Under the pieces are notes generated by a model. That model did no database searches and was not told the origin of the DNA. It saw only the letters and a list, made by a program, of their open reading frames with translations. Positions 1-8,284 of a DNA stretch of 64,000 nt are shown piece by piece (within the stretch, counting starts at the first letter, position 1; each line of letters opens with the position of its first letter). The position numbers and the translations under genes are program-made. This stretch comes from JADFJB01 sp964464595. Its GTDB lineage: Bacteria > Zhuqueibacterota > JdFR-76 > DREG01. The stretch covers positions 1 to 64,000 of the forward strand of contig CAYXGW010000017.1 in the NCBI GenBank assembly GCA_964464595.1, in the 5' to 3' direction.

Positions 1-171
1 ATCATTTATCTTGTCCCTATGTCTTTTTTCCAATTCTATTCTGCGACAGCCTGCCTGGCGGGATCAGAATGACATTTCAGATGATGTTGGGAATTTTTAA
101 GCGCCTGCAAACTTTGATCGAGCAATACATACTTAGTCATATATCCTCATTAATCTAGAGTGATTAGAAAG

Positions 172-1482
172 TTAGAAGCCAAGCAGGCCTTTGATGACGT
201 CGAACCTGGAGCCTTTGACCAACAAGGCGAACATGATATAGAGCCCGATACCGAGAGTCCACTCGACACAAACCCATACGAGAAAATTGTTGTGCTTGAT
301 AAGCCAATTCTTTTTGAGACGGATGCCAAGCAGGACGGAAGCGCTAAAATAGAGGGACTGCATGCTGCGTTGGAGGACCGATTTCCCCTGTTCAGATAAG
401 GCATTTGCGTCGGACAGAACATCCTTAAAAATGACTTTCTCGAAGGCGCTAAAGTAGCGTTTTTGCCATAGAATTGCAAAAGCAATGATAATAGGTACGA
501 CCACGAAAACCAGAAACCGCCAGGGTTGATAACCCCAGCCAAAAAACCAGCCATACATTGTTTGCTTAATAACGACCCACGACCAATATGCATAAATTTC
601 TTTTTTCTGCCAGCCTAGCTCGTACATGACCGCATCTGCGGAGACTTTATTACCTTGAGCCAGGAAATTGTCTCGTAATCGATGGTAGAGAGTTTCAATG
701 CGCTGGTAGTGTTCCTTTTCATCATATAAATTTAAAATACTTCTTTCAACGAGCCGAATACGAAGATTTTCTGTACCCTTGAATTGATCCCAATAGAGGT
801 GAAGCTTTCCTTCAGGAAAAGTTGTTTGATGAGATACATAGATAGTCTCGACAGAATCAAATATTGCCCTGCGGAAATCTACTCCTTTTTCAAAGTTAAT
901 GCTGCCTAATCTCAAGATTTTGCCAAATCGACATTGATCCATAATTGGTATTTCCTTAAAGGTTGCTCTGGTGAAGTTGGTTTCTTTTGAAAAGGTTGCC
1001 TGGTTGAAGTTGGCGTCTTGTGCAAAGGTTGCCCCATGGAAGTAAACGTCTTGTATAAATGTTGCAAAGCTGAAGCTGGCGTCTCGTGAAAAGGCTGCCC
1101 AGCTAAAGTCGGCTTTTTGTGAAAAGGTTGGTCCTACGAAGTTGGCGATACTATCAAACTTAGCCTCTCTGAAGTCGGCGAATTGTGAAAATGCTGCCTC
1201 TTGGAAGTCGGTGAATTGTGAAAAAGTTGCCCCACCGAAGTCGGCGATACTATCAAACTTAGCCTCTCTGAAGTAGGCGGATTGTGAAAAGGTTACCCCG
1301 CCGAAGTCGGCTTTTCTGTGGAAGTTTAAAGGTGGTTTAACCATCCAAAACTCATCTTTTCGGCTTTCATCCGGCATCCCACCATAAGGCCATTGGGTAG
1401 GGTTTTTTTCTTGCGCAAAAGTAAATTGGAGAGATAAGAAAATCAGGCAAAATAAGATAAGCGATTTTTTGCAGCACAACAT
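172..1482 (-). CDS. Pentapeptide-repeat membrane protein
   Basis: The 436-aa product starts with a signal peptide or N-terminal anchor (hydrophobic residues about 7-22, ending in FAQ). Residues about 58-210 follow the A(D/N)FxxATF five-residue periodicity of pentapeptide repeats, which fold as a right-handed quadrilateral beta-helix. A charged linker follows, then two or three membrane segments near residues 322-343, 376-395 and 402-430. The start is supported by an AAGGAGG ribosome binding site about 6 nt upstream of the ATG. Pentapeptide domains with C-terminal membrane segments recur in bacteria, often annotated as ion-channel-like, but no function can be assigned from sequence. The repeat units are also similar at DNA level (for example around 1140-1160 and 1240-1265), suggesting recent internal duplication. 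An 8-bp repeat array lies just upstream. Confidence 0.85.
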   Translation of the reverse strand: MLCCKKSLILFCLIFLSLQFTFAQEKNPTQWPYGGMPDESRKDEFWMVKPPLNFHRKADFGGVTFSQSAYFREAKFDSIADFGGATFSQFTDFQEAAFSQFADFREAKFDSIANFVGPTFSQKADFSWAAFSRDASFSFATFIQDVYFHGATFAQDANFNQATFSKETNFTRATFKEIPIMDQCRFGKILRLGSINFEKGVDFRRAIFDSVETIYVSHQTTFPEGKLHLYWDQFKGTENLRIRLVERSILNLYDEKEHYQRIETLYHRLRDNFLAQGNKVSADAVMYELGWQKKEIYAYWSWVVIKQTMYGWFFGWGYQPWRFLVFVVVPIIIAFAILWQKRYFSAFEKVIFKDVLSDANALSEQGKSVLQRSMQSLYFSASVLLGIRLKKNWLIKHNNFLVWVCVEWTLGIGLYIMFALLVKGSRFDVIKGLLGF

Positions 1483-1495
1483 TTACGCCTCCTTT

Positions 1496-1640
1496 AGGCC
1501 ACAGACTTAGGCCACAGACTTGCACAGACTAAAACACTTTGTGCCTTTGAGTCTTTACAACTTTGTTCCTTTGTGTCTTTGTTACTTTGTTACTTTGTGC
1601 CTTTGTCACTTTGTGCCTCTGTGCCTCTGTGCCTCTGTGC
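1496..1640. repeat. Tandem 13-bp and 8-bp repeat array
   Basis: Two exact copies of AGGCCACAGACTT (1496-1508, 1509-1521) and a partial third are followed by 13 consecutive 8-bp units from 1537 to 1640. The consensus is CTTTGTGN, and the last units drift to CTCTGTGC. The array fills the gap between the start of the pentapeptide gene and the stop of the M20 peptidase gene, 7 nt from that stop codon. The same 8-bp unit recurs at 55857-55928. The several short ORFs through it are reading-frame artefacts of the repeat. Confidence 0.9.
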
Positions 1641-1647
1641 CTTGCGT

Positions 1648-3186
1648 TCAAATCTCAAACGGCTCCGTCAAAATTGCCAAAAAAGTCCTTACGCCTTCAA
1701 TGTAGTTTCCGATGCGCAGGTTTTCGTTTGGACTGTGTTGATTATTATCCCGATTCACAATCGGTACGGTAACAGCAGGTACACCCAACGTCACAACAAA
1801 TGGCGATATGGGAATAGATCCACCACTGGTTCGATGTCGGACCGGTTCCTGTCCAAAAGCGCGAACCATGGCTTTATTAAGCCAAATCCCGACTTCCGAA
1901 TTAAAAGGCGTTTGAAAAGCGCCGTATGAAATATTAGAAACAAATGAGGCAATTTTTCCGTGCTGCATACGCTCTTCTTCAGTGGGTTCCCGGTCGCCAA
2001 TTAGATAGTAGCCACGTGACAGGACATGCTTTTTGACCAGATCAATGAGTCGTTCCGCCTTGGTTTCCGGTACCAGCCGCACATCGATTTCTGCGGTTGC
2101 TGTGCCGGGAATGATGGTCCGGACTTTATCGCCAATCCATCCGGAAGCCATGCCCCGAACATTGAGCGAGGGATATTGAAGCGATTCCTGGTAGGTAGAC
2201 GCCACCTGGTCTGTTGTGGCAATACCCAACTTTCGTTTGATATCCGTTTCATCATCAGGAACCCGGGCAAGAATGGCACGAGTCTTTTCGTCTAAAGCTA
2301 TGCCGTCATAAAATCCGGGTATAACCACACGCCCCACATCATCTTCCATGGAACCCAGCAGTTTTGCCAGACGAATAGCCGGATTGGGTACAAAGTTGCC
2401 GTAATGCCCGCTGTGCTGAGGCACCCTGGGGCCAAACACAGTTAAGGTAATGGTTGCAATTCCCCGGGCGCCAAAAGTAAGCGTGGGCCTGTTGGTTAAA
2501 TGCCGGGGCCCATCGAAGATAATCAACATATCGGCGGCAAGTTTTGCCTTATGTTGTTCAACAGCCGGTGGCAGATGCGGCGAGCCCTGTTCTTCCTCAA
2601 AATCCATAATGACTTTGATGTTGTAAACCTGCTTTAACGCCTCGCTGTCAAATGCATCAAGAGCTGTCAAAAACGCCACAACCGGGCCCTTGGCATCGGA
2701 AGCAGATCTGGCAAACACCCGCCAATCGAGATTGATTTCCCCTTTTAATTTTTGCCAGGAAATCTCCCGCCATTCCGTCCCTTGTTTCTCTTTGAGTACG
2801 GGTTTGTATGGACTCTCCTGGTACCACCTACTTGGGTCTACCGGCTGGCCATCTATCTGTAAATAGATGAGCACTGTTTTGCTATTGTCATCCACTCGGC
2901 GTTCGGCCAACAAGAGTGGTGGGCCGCCAGATGGCAGAATTGAGATTTCGAAATTTCTTTTTTGGAAAGCCGTTTTTACCCATTCTACATTTTTTTGGAC
3001 ATGATCTGCAAAGTGGGCATCATTTGGAATACTTAAGAATTCATGAAGCAAATCAAATGATTGAACGCCGTACTTTTTTGATAAGGCATCTAACTTCTCT
3101 TGATCTAGTTTTTGTGCAAATGGTTGACTCGATAGTATGTTCAAAAAAATTAATATGAAAGCAGCAAAAAGTTTAAATTGTTTCAT
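1648..3186 (-). CDS. M20-family metallopeptidase, exported
   Basis: A secreted M20/M25/M40 dipeptidase-like hydrolase of 512 aa. I place the start at the ATG whose 5' side carries GGAGG six nucleotides away (product begins MKQFKLF). The in-frame ATG five codons earlier lies on top of that ribosome binding site. A signal peptide of about 25 residues ends in FAQ. The M20 landmarks are the ASDAKGP loop (bridging Asp), the EEEQGSP segment (catalytic Glu and metal Glu), the lid-domain GARGIATITLTVFGP stretch and the C-terminal HSPNENL motif (last metal His). The first metal-binding motif, normally HxD, reads QID (Gln about residue 110), so one canonical zinc ligand appears substituted. Substrate unknown; a role in periplasmic peptide turnover is likely. 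Confidence 0.85.
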   Translation of the reverse strand: MKQFKLFAAFILIFLNILSSQPFAQKLDQEKLDALSKKYGVQSFDLLHEFLSIPNDAHFADHVQKNVEWVKTAFQKRNFEISILPSGGPPLLLAERRVDDNSKTVLIYLQIDGQPVDPSRWYQESPYKPVLKEKQGTEWREISWQKLKGEINLDWRVFARSASDAKGPVVAFLTALDAFDSEALKQVYNIKVIMDFEEEQGSPHLPPAVEQHKAKLAADMLIIFDGPRHLTNRPTLTFGARGIATITLTVFGPRVPQHSGHYGNFVPNPAIRLAKLLGSMEDDVGRVVIPGFYDGIALDEKTRAILARVPDDETDIKRKLGIATTDQVASTYQESLQYPSLNVRGMASGWIGDKVRTIIPGTATAEIDVRLVPETKAERLIDLVKKHVLSRGYYLIGDREPTEEERMQHGKIASFVSNISYGAFQTPFNSEVGIWLNKAMVRAFGQEPVRHRTSGGSIPISPFVVTLGVPAVTVPIVNRDNNQHSPNENLRIGNYIEGVRTFLAILTEPFEI

Positions 3187-3454
3187 GTTTTTCCTCCGCA
3201 TAACGTCTAAAGAAAATTTTACAAATTAATAAACTGAATTCTTCCATGAGACTGATTCCATGCTTTATTGATAGTATCTAATATATGTTTCCATAACTTG
3301 CTGTTTTTTAAATAGATTCCTTCTGAATGACAGGTGTTTTATTCTACCTATTTCTTCCTTTTGAAATGGTTTTCAATATAGACTTCAAAATCCAGTTAAT
3401 CCTGTGAAAAAAAGAAAAAAAGGCTATTAAAAAGTTTGATCGAAAAACAAAGTT

Positions 3455-4126
3455 TTACACTGTAATCTCATAAAACATACTGGAATTGTCAACCAAGGTG
3501 ATTCTCACATCCAAGTTAAGGTTTGAAATACTCTTGTCAAAATACCCAATGGATAAAGTACCTGAAGAAAAACCATCTTTACAAACGATTATGCCATTTT
3601 TTGTAGCATTATAATCTAATTTTCCTATTAAGCCATATTGGGATTGCTTCTCAAACCACTGCAAACGATGCGGCCAAAATTGTTCTGCATAAGTTGAGAA
3701 TAATACAGTACCACCCTTTTTTGTGATTCGCATAGCTTCTATGATTAATTGAGTTTGATCTATTGCAAACGCACAAATTCCATTTTGTATACAGAATACC
3801 ATATCAAAGGAGTTATCAATGAAACCAAGCTGCACTGCATCCATGGCGATAAAAGAGCAGGTAGAATGATTTTCAAACGTTTCAAGAGCTAGCTGCAAAC
3901 TTGATAATGAGGTATTAACTCCGAAAATGAAATCTGTTTCTGAAGATATTTCTTTGATTACCCGTCCATAACCACAACCCAACTCCAAAATTTTCGATGA
4001 TGGACGAATTCTCTTACGGACAAATTCAATTTCCGCTTTTAAGTAACGTTGCACTCTTTCCGGAGCGATTGAATAGCATCGTTTGAGTCGTTGAGCAGAT
4101 AATGATTTTGTGTAATAATTTTGCAA
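3455..4126 (-). CDS. SAM-dependent class I methyltransferase
   Basis: The 223-aa product has the Rossmann methyltransferase motif I ILELGCGYGRV at about residues 45-55. An acidic residue ends strand 2 (FIFGVNTSLSSL region), and DMVFCIQNG is motif IV. No signal peptide, so probably cytoplasmic. The N-terminal YYTKSLSAQRLKRCYSIAPERVQRYLKAE resembles small-molecule methyltransferases of the UbiE/Methyltransf_11-25 type, but the substrate cannot be read from sequence. It is 40 nt upstream of the next minus-strand gene and may be cotranscribed with it. No neighbouring pathway gene suggests a role. Confidence 0.8.
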   Translation of the reverse strand: MQNYYTKSLSAQRLKRCYSIAPERVQRYLKAEIEFVRKRIRPSSKILELGCGYGRVIKEISSETDFIFGVNTSLSSLQLALETFENHSTCSFIAMDAVQLGFIDNSFDMVFCIQNGICAFAIDQTQLIIEAMRITKKGGTVLFSTYAEQFWPHRLQWFEKQSQYGLIGKLDYNATKNGIIVCKDGFSSGTLSIGYFDKSISNLNLDVRITLVDNSSMFYEITV

Positions 4127-4170
4127 TGATTGATTATTGTTTGTAGCTGATTATTATCAAAATATGTCAA

Positions 4171-4695
4171 TCATTTTTTAGCCATTGGAACATATGTACC
4201 TTTAAACCAGACGTACCAGGTTTTTCCATCATCTTTGGATTGTTCGATTAATTGGATCACATTGCCTTCGGACGTTGGAGTTAGGGTCAAGCGTGATTTT
4301 TCTTTGCTGCCGTCCATCAGGATATTCTCACCCTCAGTCAACCGCATGGCGCCGTCTCTAAACTCACCGCGATACCAAATAATGTATCCGGATGCGGCTA
4401 CCCATAATTGTTCCCACTTGCCTAAAGCCGGTTCATACATATTCAGGCTTGTCCCTGTTGATCCGGAACTTCCTGTCCAATTTTCCTGAATTGCGCAACC
4501 ACCCTGGATTTTTTTGATACTGTTGGTACCGACCTTCTGATTTTTCTGATTAAAGACATCCCATTCTCCAACCCAAAAATCCAATTGCCTGTGTTTGGCT
4601 GAACTTTCGCAGGGATTTTTGACCTTGCTTTGGCCGTATGAGTTTGAGCAAAAGAGAAGCATTAAAGTGATAAAAATAAGTCTCATTTTATCCAT
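4171..4695 (-). CDS. Secreted DUF1579-like calycin protein
   Basis: A 174-aa exported protein with signal peptide MDKMRLIFITLMLLFCSNSYG. The mature part carries the pattern QLDFWVGEWDVFN, GTNSI, ENWTGSSG and MYEPALGKWEQLWV. This pattern is widespread in environmental genomes and resembles the eight-stranded lipocalin-like fold of the DUF1579/nitrobindin-like group. Function is unknown; members are usually annotated hypothetical. The start has an AAGGG about 8 nt upstream. It stands among other small secreted proteins on the same strand. Confidence 0.65.
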   Translation of the reverse strand: MDKMRLIFITLMLLFCSNSYGQSKVKNPCESSAKHRQLDFWVGEWDVFNQKNQKVGTNSIKKIQGGCAIQENWTGSSGSTGTSLNMYEPALGKWEQLWVAASGYIIWYRGEFRDGAMRLTEGENILMDGSKEKSRLTLTPTSEGNVIQLIEQSKDDGKTWYVWFKGTYVPMAKK

Positions 4696-4763
4696 AAATA
4701 CACCCTTTTGATAAGTTATTGTTTTTATAGTACATAAATATTATACCGCATAAGCCCTACATT

Positions 4764-5237
4764 TTATTCTACAACAGTTACTAACAATTTATTTAGCACG
4801 TCAACACGGTCTTCCATATCGTGAAAAACTTTTATTTCCCATTCTCCCACACGATTCAAGATAAATGATTTCCATGTCCGATATCGAATCGAACCACTCA
4901 CGGAAACTAGTTTCGTATAACGGGTTATTCCATTTTGATTAAATTGAACGATGATATTATCTACTTTATCTTCTCTTGGAACAACATACATCATCCAAAT
5001 CATATATTGTTCATCTTTCTTCAATGAATCTGCTGCTACATTATTTGCACATTCATTTTCTTCAATGGTCGTACAAACTTTCATATCAGCTAAAACGACT
5101 CCCTGGCCTTGCCCGTTATAATAAAAATTAAGAAACGATAACGCCGATTCAGGAGTAGGTTTCGATTGAGCAAAAATATTCACAGATACTATTAGTAGAG
5201 TAATGTATAGAACTGAAGTTTGAATGACTATTCTCAT
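4764..5237 (-). CDS. Secreted hypothetical protein
   Basis: A 157-aa product with a clear signal peptide (MRIVIQTSVLYITLLIVSVNIFAQ is hydrophobic and ends in an AxAQ-type cleavage region). The mature part is about 130 residues with two cysteines (C55, C63 region, CTTIEENEC), which may form a disulfide. The C-terminal half alternates short beta-strand-like segments and ends with VGEWEIKVFHDMEDRVDVL, suggestive of a small Ig-like or calycin-like fold. I do not recognise a family. A Shine-Dalgarno-like GGAGG lies before the ATG. Likely periplasmic. Confidence 0.6.
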   Translation of the reverse strand: MRIVIQTSVLYITLLIVSVNIFAQSKPTPESALSFLNFYYNGQGQGVVLADMKVCTTIEENECANNVAADSLKKDEQYMIWMMYVVPREDKVDNIIVQFNQNGITRYTKLVSVSGSIRYRTWKSFILNRVGEWEIKVFHDMEDRVDVLNKLLVTVVE

Positions 5238-5387
5238 AAAATCCTCCGTACAATTTAGTATTCAGTAATTCTATCCGCTTTTATGAATCAAGAGTATAGA
5301 TGAATTATTCTAACATTACAAATATTTCTATTAATTAACAAATGCTTATTAATGGTAAATTATACGAATTCGTTTGGGGAAGAAATA

Positions 5388-5447
5388 AATCCTAAAAGAG
5401 TCTAACCTTATCTGTTTTCTAACGCATTTTCTCAAAACTTCAAAACC
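5388..5447. repeat. Imperfect direct repeat, left flank of ABC operon
   Basis: The segment beginning AATCCTAAAAGAGTCTAACC matches 18 of 20 positions of AATCCCAAAAGAATCTAACC at 7810. After a short divergent spacer, similarity resumes around CATTTTCTCA and AAAAC. The two copies bracket the three-gene ABC transporter in the same orientation. Function unknown. Confidence 0.6.
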
Positions 5448-5491
5448 AAGCTGAACGGAGAATTTAAGACTACATCTCTGGTGATAAGAAT

Positions 5492-6226
5492 CTATTTTCC
5501 AAGCACATTTCTTTCAAACCTGTAGTACAAATAGCGAACTGCAGCGGTTTGGAAAATCAATCCTACGATTACGGCTATCCAGAAAAACATCTCGGATCCG
5601 CCTGCTTTTACGGCTGTAAAATAAGCAATGATAGGCCAATAGGCCGGCACTATTCCACAAAACAGATGCCAGTAATCCTGCACAAAAAACATTGCAGCAG
5701 GGAGCATTACGAGAAAACCGCTACCCTCCATTACTGCAAAACCCTCCACCTGGTTTTTTGCAAATCCTGCTATTACGAGCGCTATTAGAGGAACCTGGAG
5801 GGAAGCCACTATAGCAACTGCCCAGAGCTTTAGTGCGGACAACTCAATTATTCCGATTTGCATATGGACAAGAACGATTACGGGAATACTCACGATTGTA
5901 TACATAAAAATACGCAGGATAAAATATCTTCTCAAAGAAAAAGGCGTTACAGCTACTGCTAAAAGGGAAGTCTCAACTTTTTCATTGAGAATCTGAAGAG
6001 CCATTGCAACCCCGTAAGATATCGCAGGAAGTACCACAAAGATAACAATAATAAGAGGGTAGTACCGGGTTAAATCGAATTGTGCCCGAAATATTTCTGT
6101 CACTTCAGGAAGCCCCCATCGGATTATCAAACCATATATAAACGGTGAGATCACACTGTAAAGAAGAATGGGGTCTCGAATGATCCGTTTGGCGTCATAT
6201 CGCACAACGGTTAACCATAAGCTCAT
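5492..6226 (-). CDS. ABC-2 type exporter permease
   Basis: An integral membrane protein of 244 aa with about six hydrophobic segments, the permease partner of the ATPase two genes upstream. The start is the ATG at 6226: the upstream gene ends GGGGCT-TAA, one base separates its stop from this ATG, and AAAGGGG serves as ribosome binding site. A longer reading from an ATG 27 nt upstream would overlap the preceding gene. One ATPase plus two dissimilar permeases of about 230-250 aa resembles fluoroquinolone-type and ABC-2 drug exporters (such as mycobacterial Rv2686c-Rv2688c). Substrate is unknown. Translation is probably coupled to the upstream permease. Confidence 0.8.
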   Translation of the reverse strand: MSLWLTVVRYDAKRIIRDPILLYSVISPFIYGLIIRWGLPEVTEIFRAQFDLTRYYPLIIVIFVVLPAISYGVAMALQILNEKVETSLLAVAVTPFSLRRYFILRIFMYTIVSIPVIVLVHMQIGIIELSALKLWAVAIVASLQVPLIALVIAGFAKNQVEGFAVMEGSGFLVMLPAAMFFVQDYWHLFCGIVPAYWPIIAYFTAVKAGGSEMFFWIAVIVGLIFQTAAVRYLYYRFERNVLGK

Positions 6227-6227
6227 G

Positions 6228-6926
6228 TTAAGCCCCTTTACGTTGTGATACAAATCGGTGAAAAAGCTTTACACTGAAATAAAATGCCAGAATATTCCAC
6301 AAGGTCAACACGATGGCAGCGCCGTAGAATTGCAGCGTTGGCATGCTGCTCAAGCTGCCTGAAAGTAGGATTATTGCAGGGTAGCTTGGAATAACCCACA
6401 ATAGCGGATGATCTAAAATACCAAAATGCCAGAGAACCGGAATGCCGGAAATAGCTGTAACGATTAGCGTTGTAACAGCAAAATTATTAATATTGCGAAA
6501 GGGAGCCGCGAGGATAAACCCTAACAAGTTATAAAATACCGCGTTTAAGCTTAAAGCCAAGACGACTCGCAGCCAATTTACATCTTCAGCAATAAAAAGA
6601 ACGATTATACAGGCCAAGGTAGTACAGAAAACAGTTAAAGAGATAATCTTGGAAATAATCCATGTGCTAGTCGCTACTGGAGTGACAGCGAATGCGTAAA
6701 CAGATCCCTGGGTTTTTTCTAAAAACATAGCTCCGGCGATGAACAGAAAACCAAGGCTTAAGGTATCGCTGGCAAGGACCACCGGAATCCATAAATTGAT
6801 GTATTCTTGTGGTATAAAAGCCAGCATTATGATATACATTAAGGTAGCAAATCCTCCCATCAGCCAGAATTTCTGCCGATATTGCTGGACAAAATCCCAC
6901 CGAAGAAGTGACAAAAATCCATTCAC
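6228..6926 (-). CDS. ABC-2 type exporter permease
   Basis: A 232-aa integral membrane protein with six predicted helices (about residues 22-40, 50-70, 95-120, 130-150, 158-180, 195-220). It begins with an amphipathic FLSLLRWDFVQQYRQKFW segment typical of ABC-2 permeases. Its ATG overlaps the ATPase stop codon in an ATGA arrangement, so the two are translationally coupled. Together with the next permease it would form the heteromeric membrane channel of the exporter. Confidence 0.8.
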   Translation of the reverse strand: MNGFLSLLRWDFVQQYRQKFWLMGGFATLMYIIMLAFIPQEYINLWIPVVLASDTLSLGFLFIAGAMFLEKTQGSVYAFAVTPVATSTWIISKIISLTVFCTTLACIIVLFIAEDVNWLRVVLALSLNAVFYNLLGFILAAPFRNINNFAVTTLIVTAISGIPVLWHFGILDHPLLWVIPSYPAIILLSGSLSSMPTLQFYGAAIVLTLWNILAFYFSVKLFHRFVSQRKGA

Positions 6927-7777
6927 AGCAAGGTTCGCCCGGTGGTCTTAATGAAGACATCTTCCAAAGTCGCCTCCAGGCTGTGAATAGCTTCCATTGT
7001 GCCCGAATTCAGAATTTGGAGAAATTGAGCGTTTTCGCCGAGTGATCCGAAATCAAAATAGGTTTTATTAACCTGACCTTTATTGAGGGTTTCTACTTCA
7101 ACCTGTTTTTTGCCGTGTTTGAGCTTTAAAGCGCGTGGAGAATCGATTAGTATAACCTTGCCCTCGACGATAAAAGCTACACGATCACATAGTTCATCCG
7201 CATCGTGCATATTGTGGGTGGTTAAAAATATGGTTTTCCCTTCCTGCTTCAAGGAAAGGATAATATCTTTAAGCTTACGCGCATTTACCGGATCTAAACC
7301 GGCAGTAGGTTCATCAAGAAACAGGATATTGGGGTTGTGCAAAATAGCTCTGGCAAAATTAAGCCGCATTTTCATCCCTTTGGAAAAATCATTTACCCTT
7401 TGCCGAGCGGCATCCTCAAGCCCCAAAAGATTCAATAACTCCCGGGGATCACGAGTTTTCTTTTCATAAAAAGAAGCAAAAAACTCTAAATTTTCCAGGG
7501 CTGTAAGTTTGCCAAAGTGATTGGGCAGTTCAAATCCAACTCCAATCTCGTAATAAAACTCAATTCCCCAGTCTCTGGCATCTTTGCCCTGAATCGTGAT
7601 TTCTCCCTGGAAATTTGTCAACAACCCGATCAATAGCTTCTGGGTTGTACTCTTACCGGAACCGCTAGGACCAAGAAAGCCAAAAATTTCCCCCTCGGCA
7701 ATTTGAAAGTCCAGCTCTTTTAAAGTTGGGTTTTTCTGACTGGGGTAGGTATAAACCAATGATTTCACATTTATCAT
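6923..7777 (-). CDS. ABC transporter ATP-binding protein
   Basis: A 284-aa nucleotide-binding subunit. Visible motifs are Walker A GPSGSGKST (about residues 36-44), a signature-like segment FSKGMKMRLNFARAI, Walker B ILFLDEPTAGLD and the H-loop TTHNMHDADELCDR. The signature is SKGMK rather than LSGGQ, as in many ABC-2 drug and antibiotic exporter ATPases. A C-terminal extension of about 70 residues follows the core domain (VEVETLNKGQ...). It heads a tightly packed three-gene operon with two permeases, so it probably energises export of a lipophilic compound. The intergenic region upstream contains one copy of a flanking direct repeat. Confidence 0.9.
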   Translation of the reverse strand: MINVKSLVYTYPSQKNPTLKELDFQIAEGEIFGFLGPSGSGKSTTQKLLIGLLTNFQGEITIQGKDARDWGIEFYYEIGVGFELPNHFGKLTALENLEFFASFYEKKTRDPRELLNLLGLEDAARQRVNDFSKGMKMRLNFARAILHNPNILFLDEPTAGLDPVNARKLKDIILSLKQEGKTIFLTTHNMHDADELCDRVAFIVEGKVILIDSPRALKLKHGKKQVEVETLNKGQVNKTYFDFGSLGENAQFLQILNSGTMEAIHSLEATLEDVFIKTTGRTLL

Positions 7778-7809
7778 ATTTGATCTCTATTGTGGAATTT
7801 CATTTGACT

Positions 7810-7871
7810 AATCCCAAAAGAATCTAACCGGTTTAACGGTTTCCCAACTCATTTTCTCACAACCTGAAAAC
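7810..7871. repeat. Imperfect direct repeat, right flank of ABC operon
   Basis: Second copy of the repeat described at 5388. It lies in the 141-nt gap between the ATPase start and the ATL gene, so it overlaps the likely promoter/leader of the ABC operon. Confidence 0.6.
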
Positions 7872-7918
7872 ATGAAGGCTTGATATAAAAATACCTGTTG
7901 TTCAGTCATTAAATTGAA

Positions 7919-8248
7919 TTAAGGATATTGAATCATTTCAGGGCCGTTCCATCGGTACTGTTCAAGGTTGATCGATTCATTCTTATCGAAACGAATTCCT
8001 TCGGTTTCTAATATTTTTAGTTGAATGATATCGCCATCTCCACTTGCTCTTGTACTTGTTTTACCTTTATAGTTGATAACTCTCTGCCAGGGAACATCTG
8101 AGTAGTTGGGAAGCGCCGCCATTGCGTATCCAACCATCCTGGGTGTGCAGCTGCCAACAATATTTGCAATTTGACCGTAGGTGGCAACCCTACCTCTGGG
8201 AATCAGACGAACGATTGAATAAATATTTTCATAAATTGATTGATTCAT
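7919..8248 (-). CDS. Alkyltransferase-like (ATL) DNA-damage protein
   Basis: A 109-aa homologue of the DNA-binding domain of O6-alkylguanine-DNA alkyltransferase. The IPRGRVATYGQIA helix and the TPRMVGYAMAALP segment (with the intercalating Arg) are present. The active-site PCHR is PWQR (residues 53-56), with Trp in place of the alkyl-accepting Cys. This is the hallmark of ATL proteins such as E. coli YbaZ and yeast Atl1. These bind O6-alkylguanine without repairing it and hand the lesion to nucleotide excision repair. Small, cytoplasmic, and 36 nt downstream of the patatin gene; possibly cotranscribed with it. Confidence 0.88.
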   Translation of the reverse strand: MNQSIYENIYSIVRLIPRGRVATYGQIANIVGSCTPRMVGYAMAALPNYSDVPWQRVINYKGKTSTRASGDGDIIQLKILETEGIRFDKNESINLEQYRWNGPEMIQYP

Positions 8249-8284
8249 AATTTTTAGATCTTAAAACAAGTTGTTGCTTTAATT

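Noticed and set aside
160..399. Plus-strand 79-aa ORF inside the pentapeptide gene
   Set aside because: Antisense to a strong coding frame and without a recognisable family or ribosome binding site.
1520..1929. Several short ORFs over the 8-bp repeat
   Set aside because: Low-complexity VPLCL-type products created by the repeat period, not a real gene.
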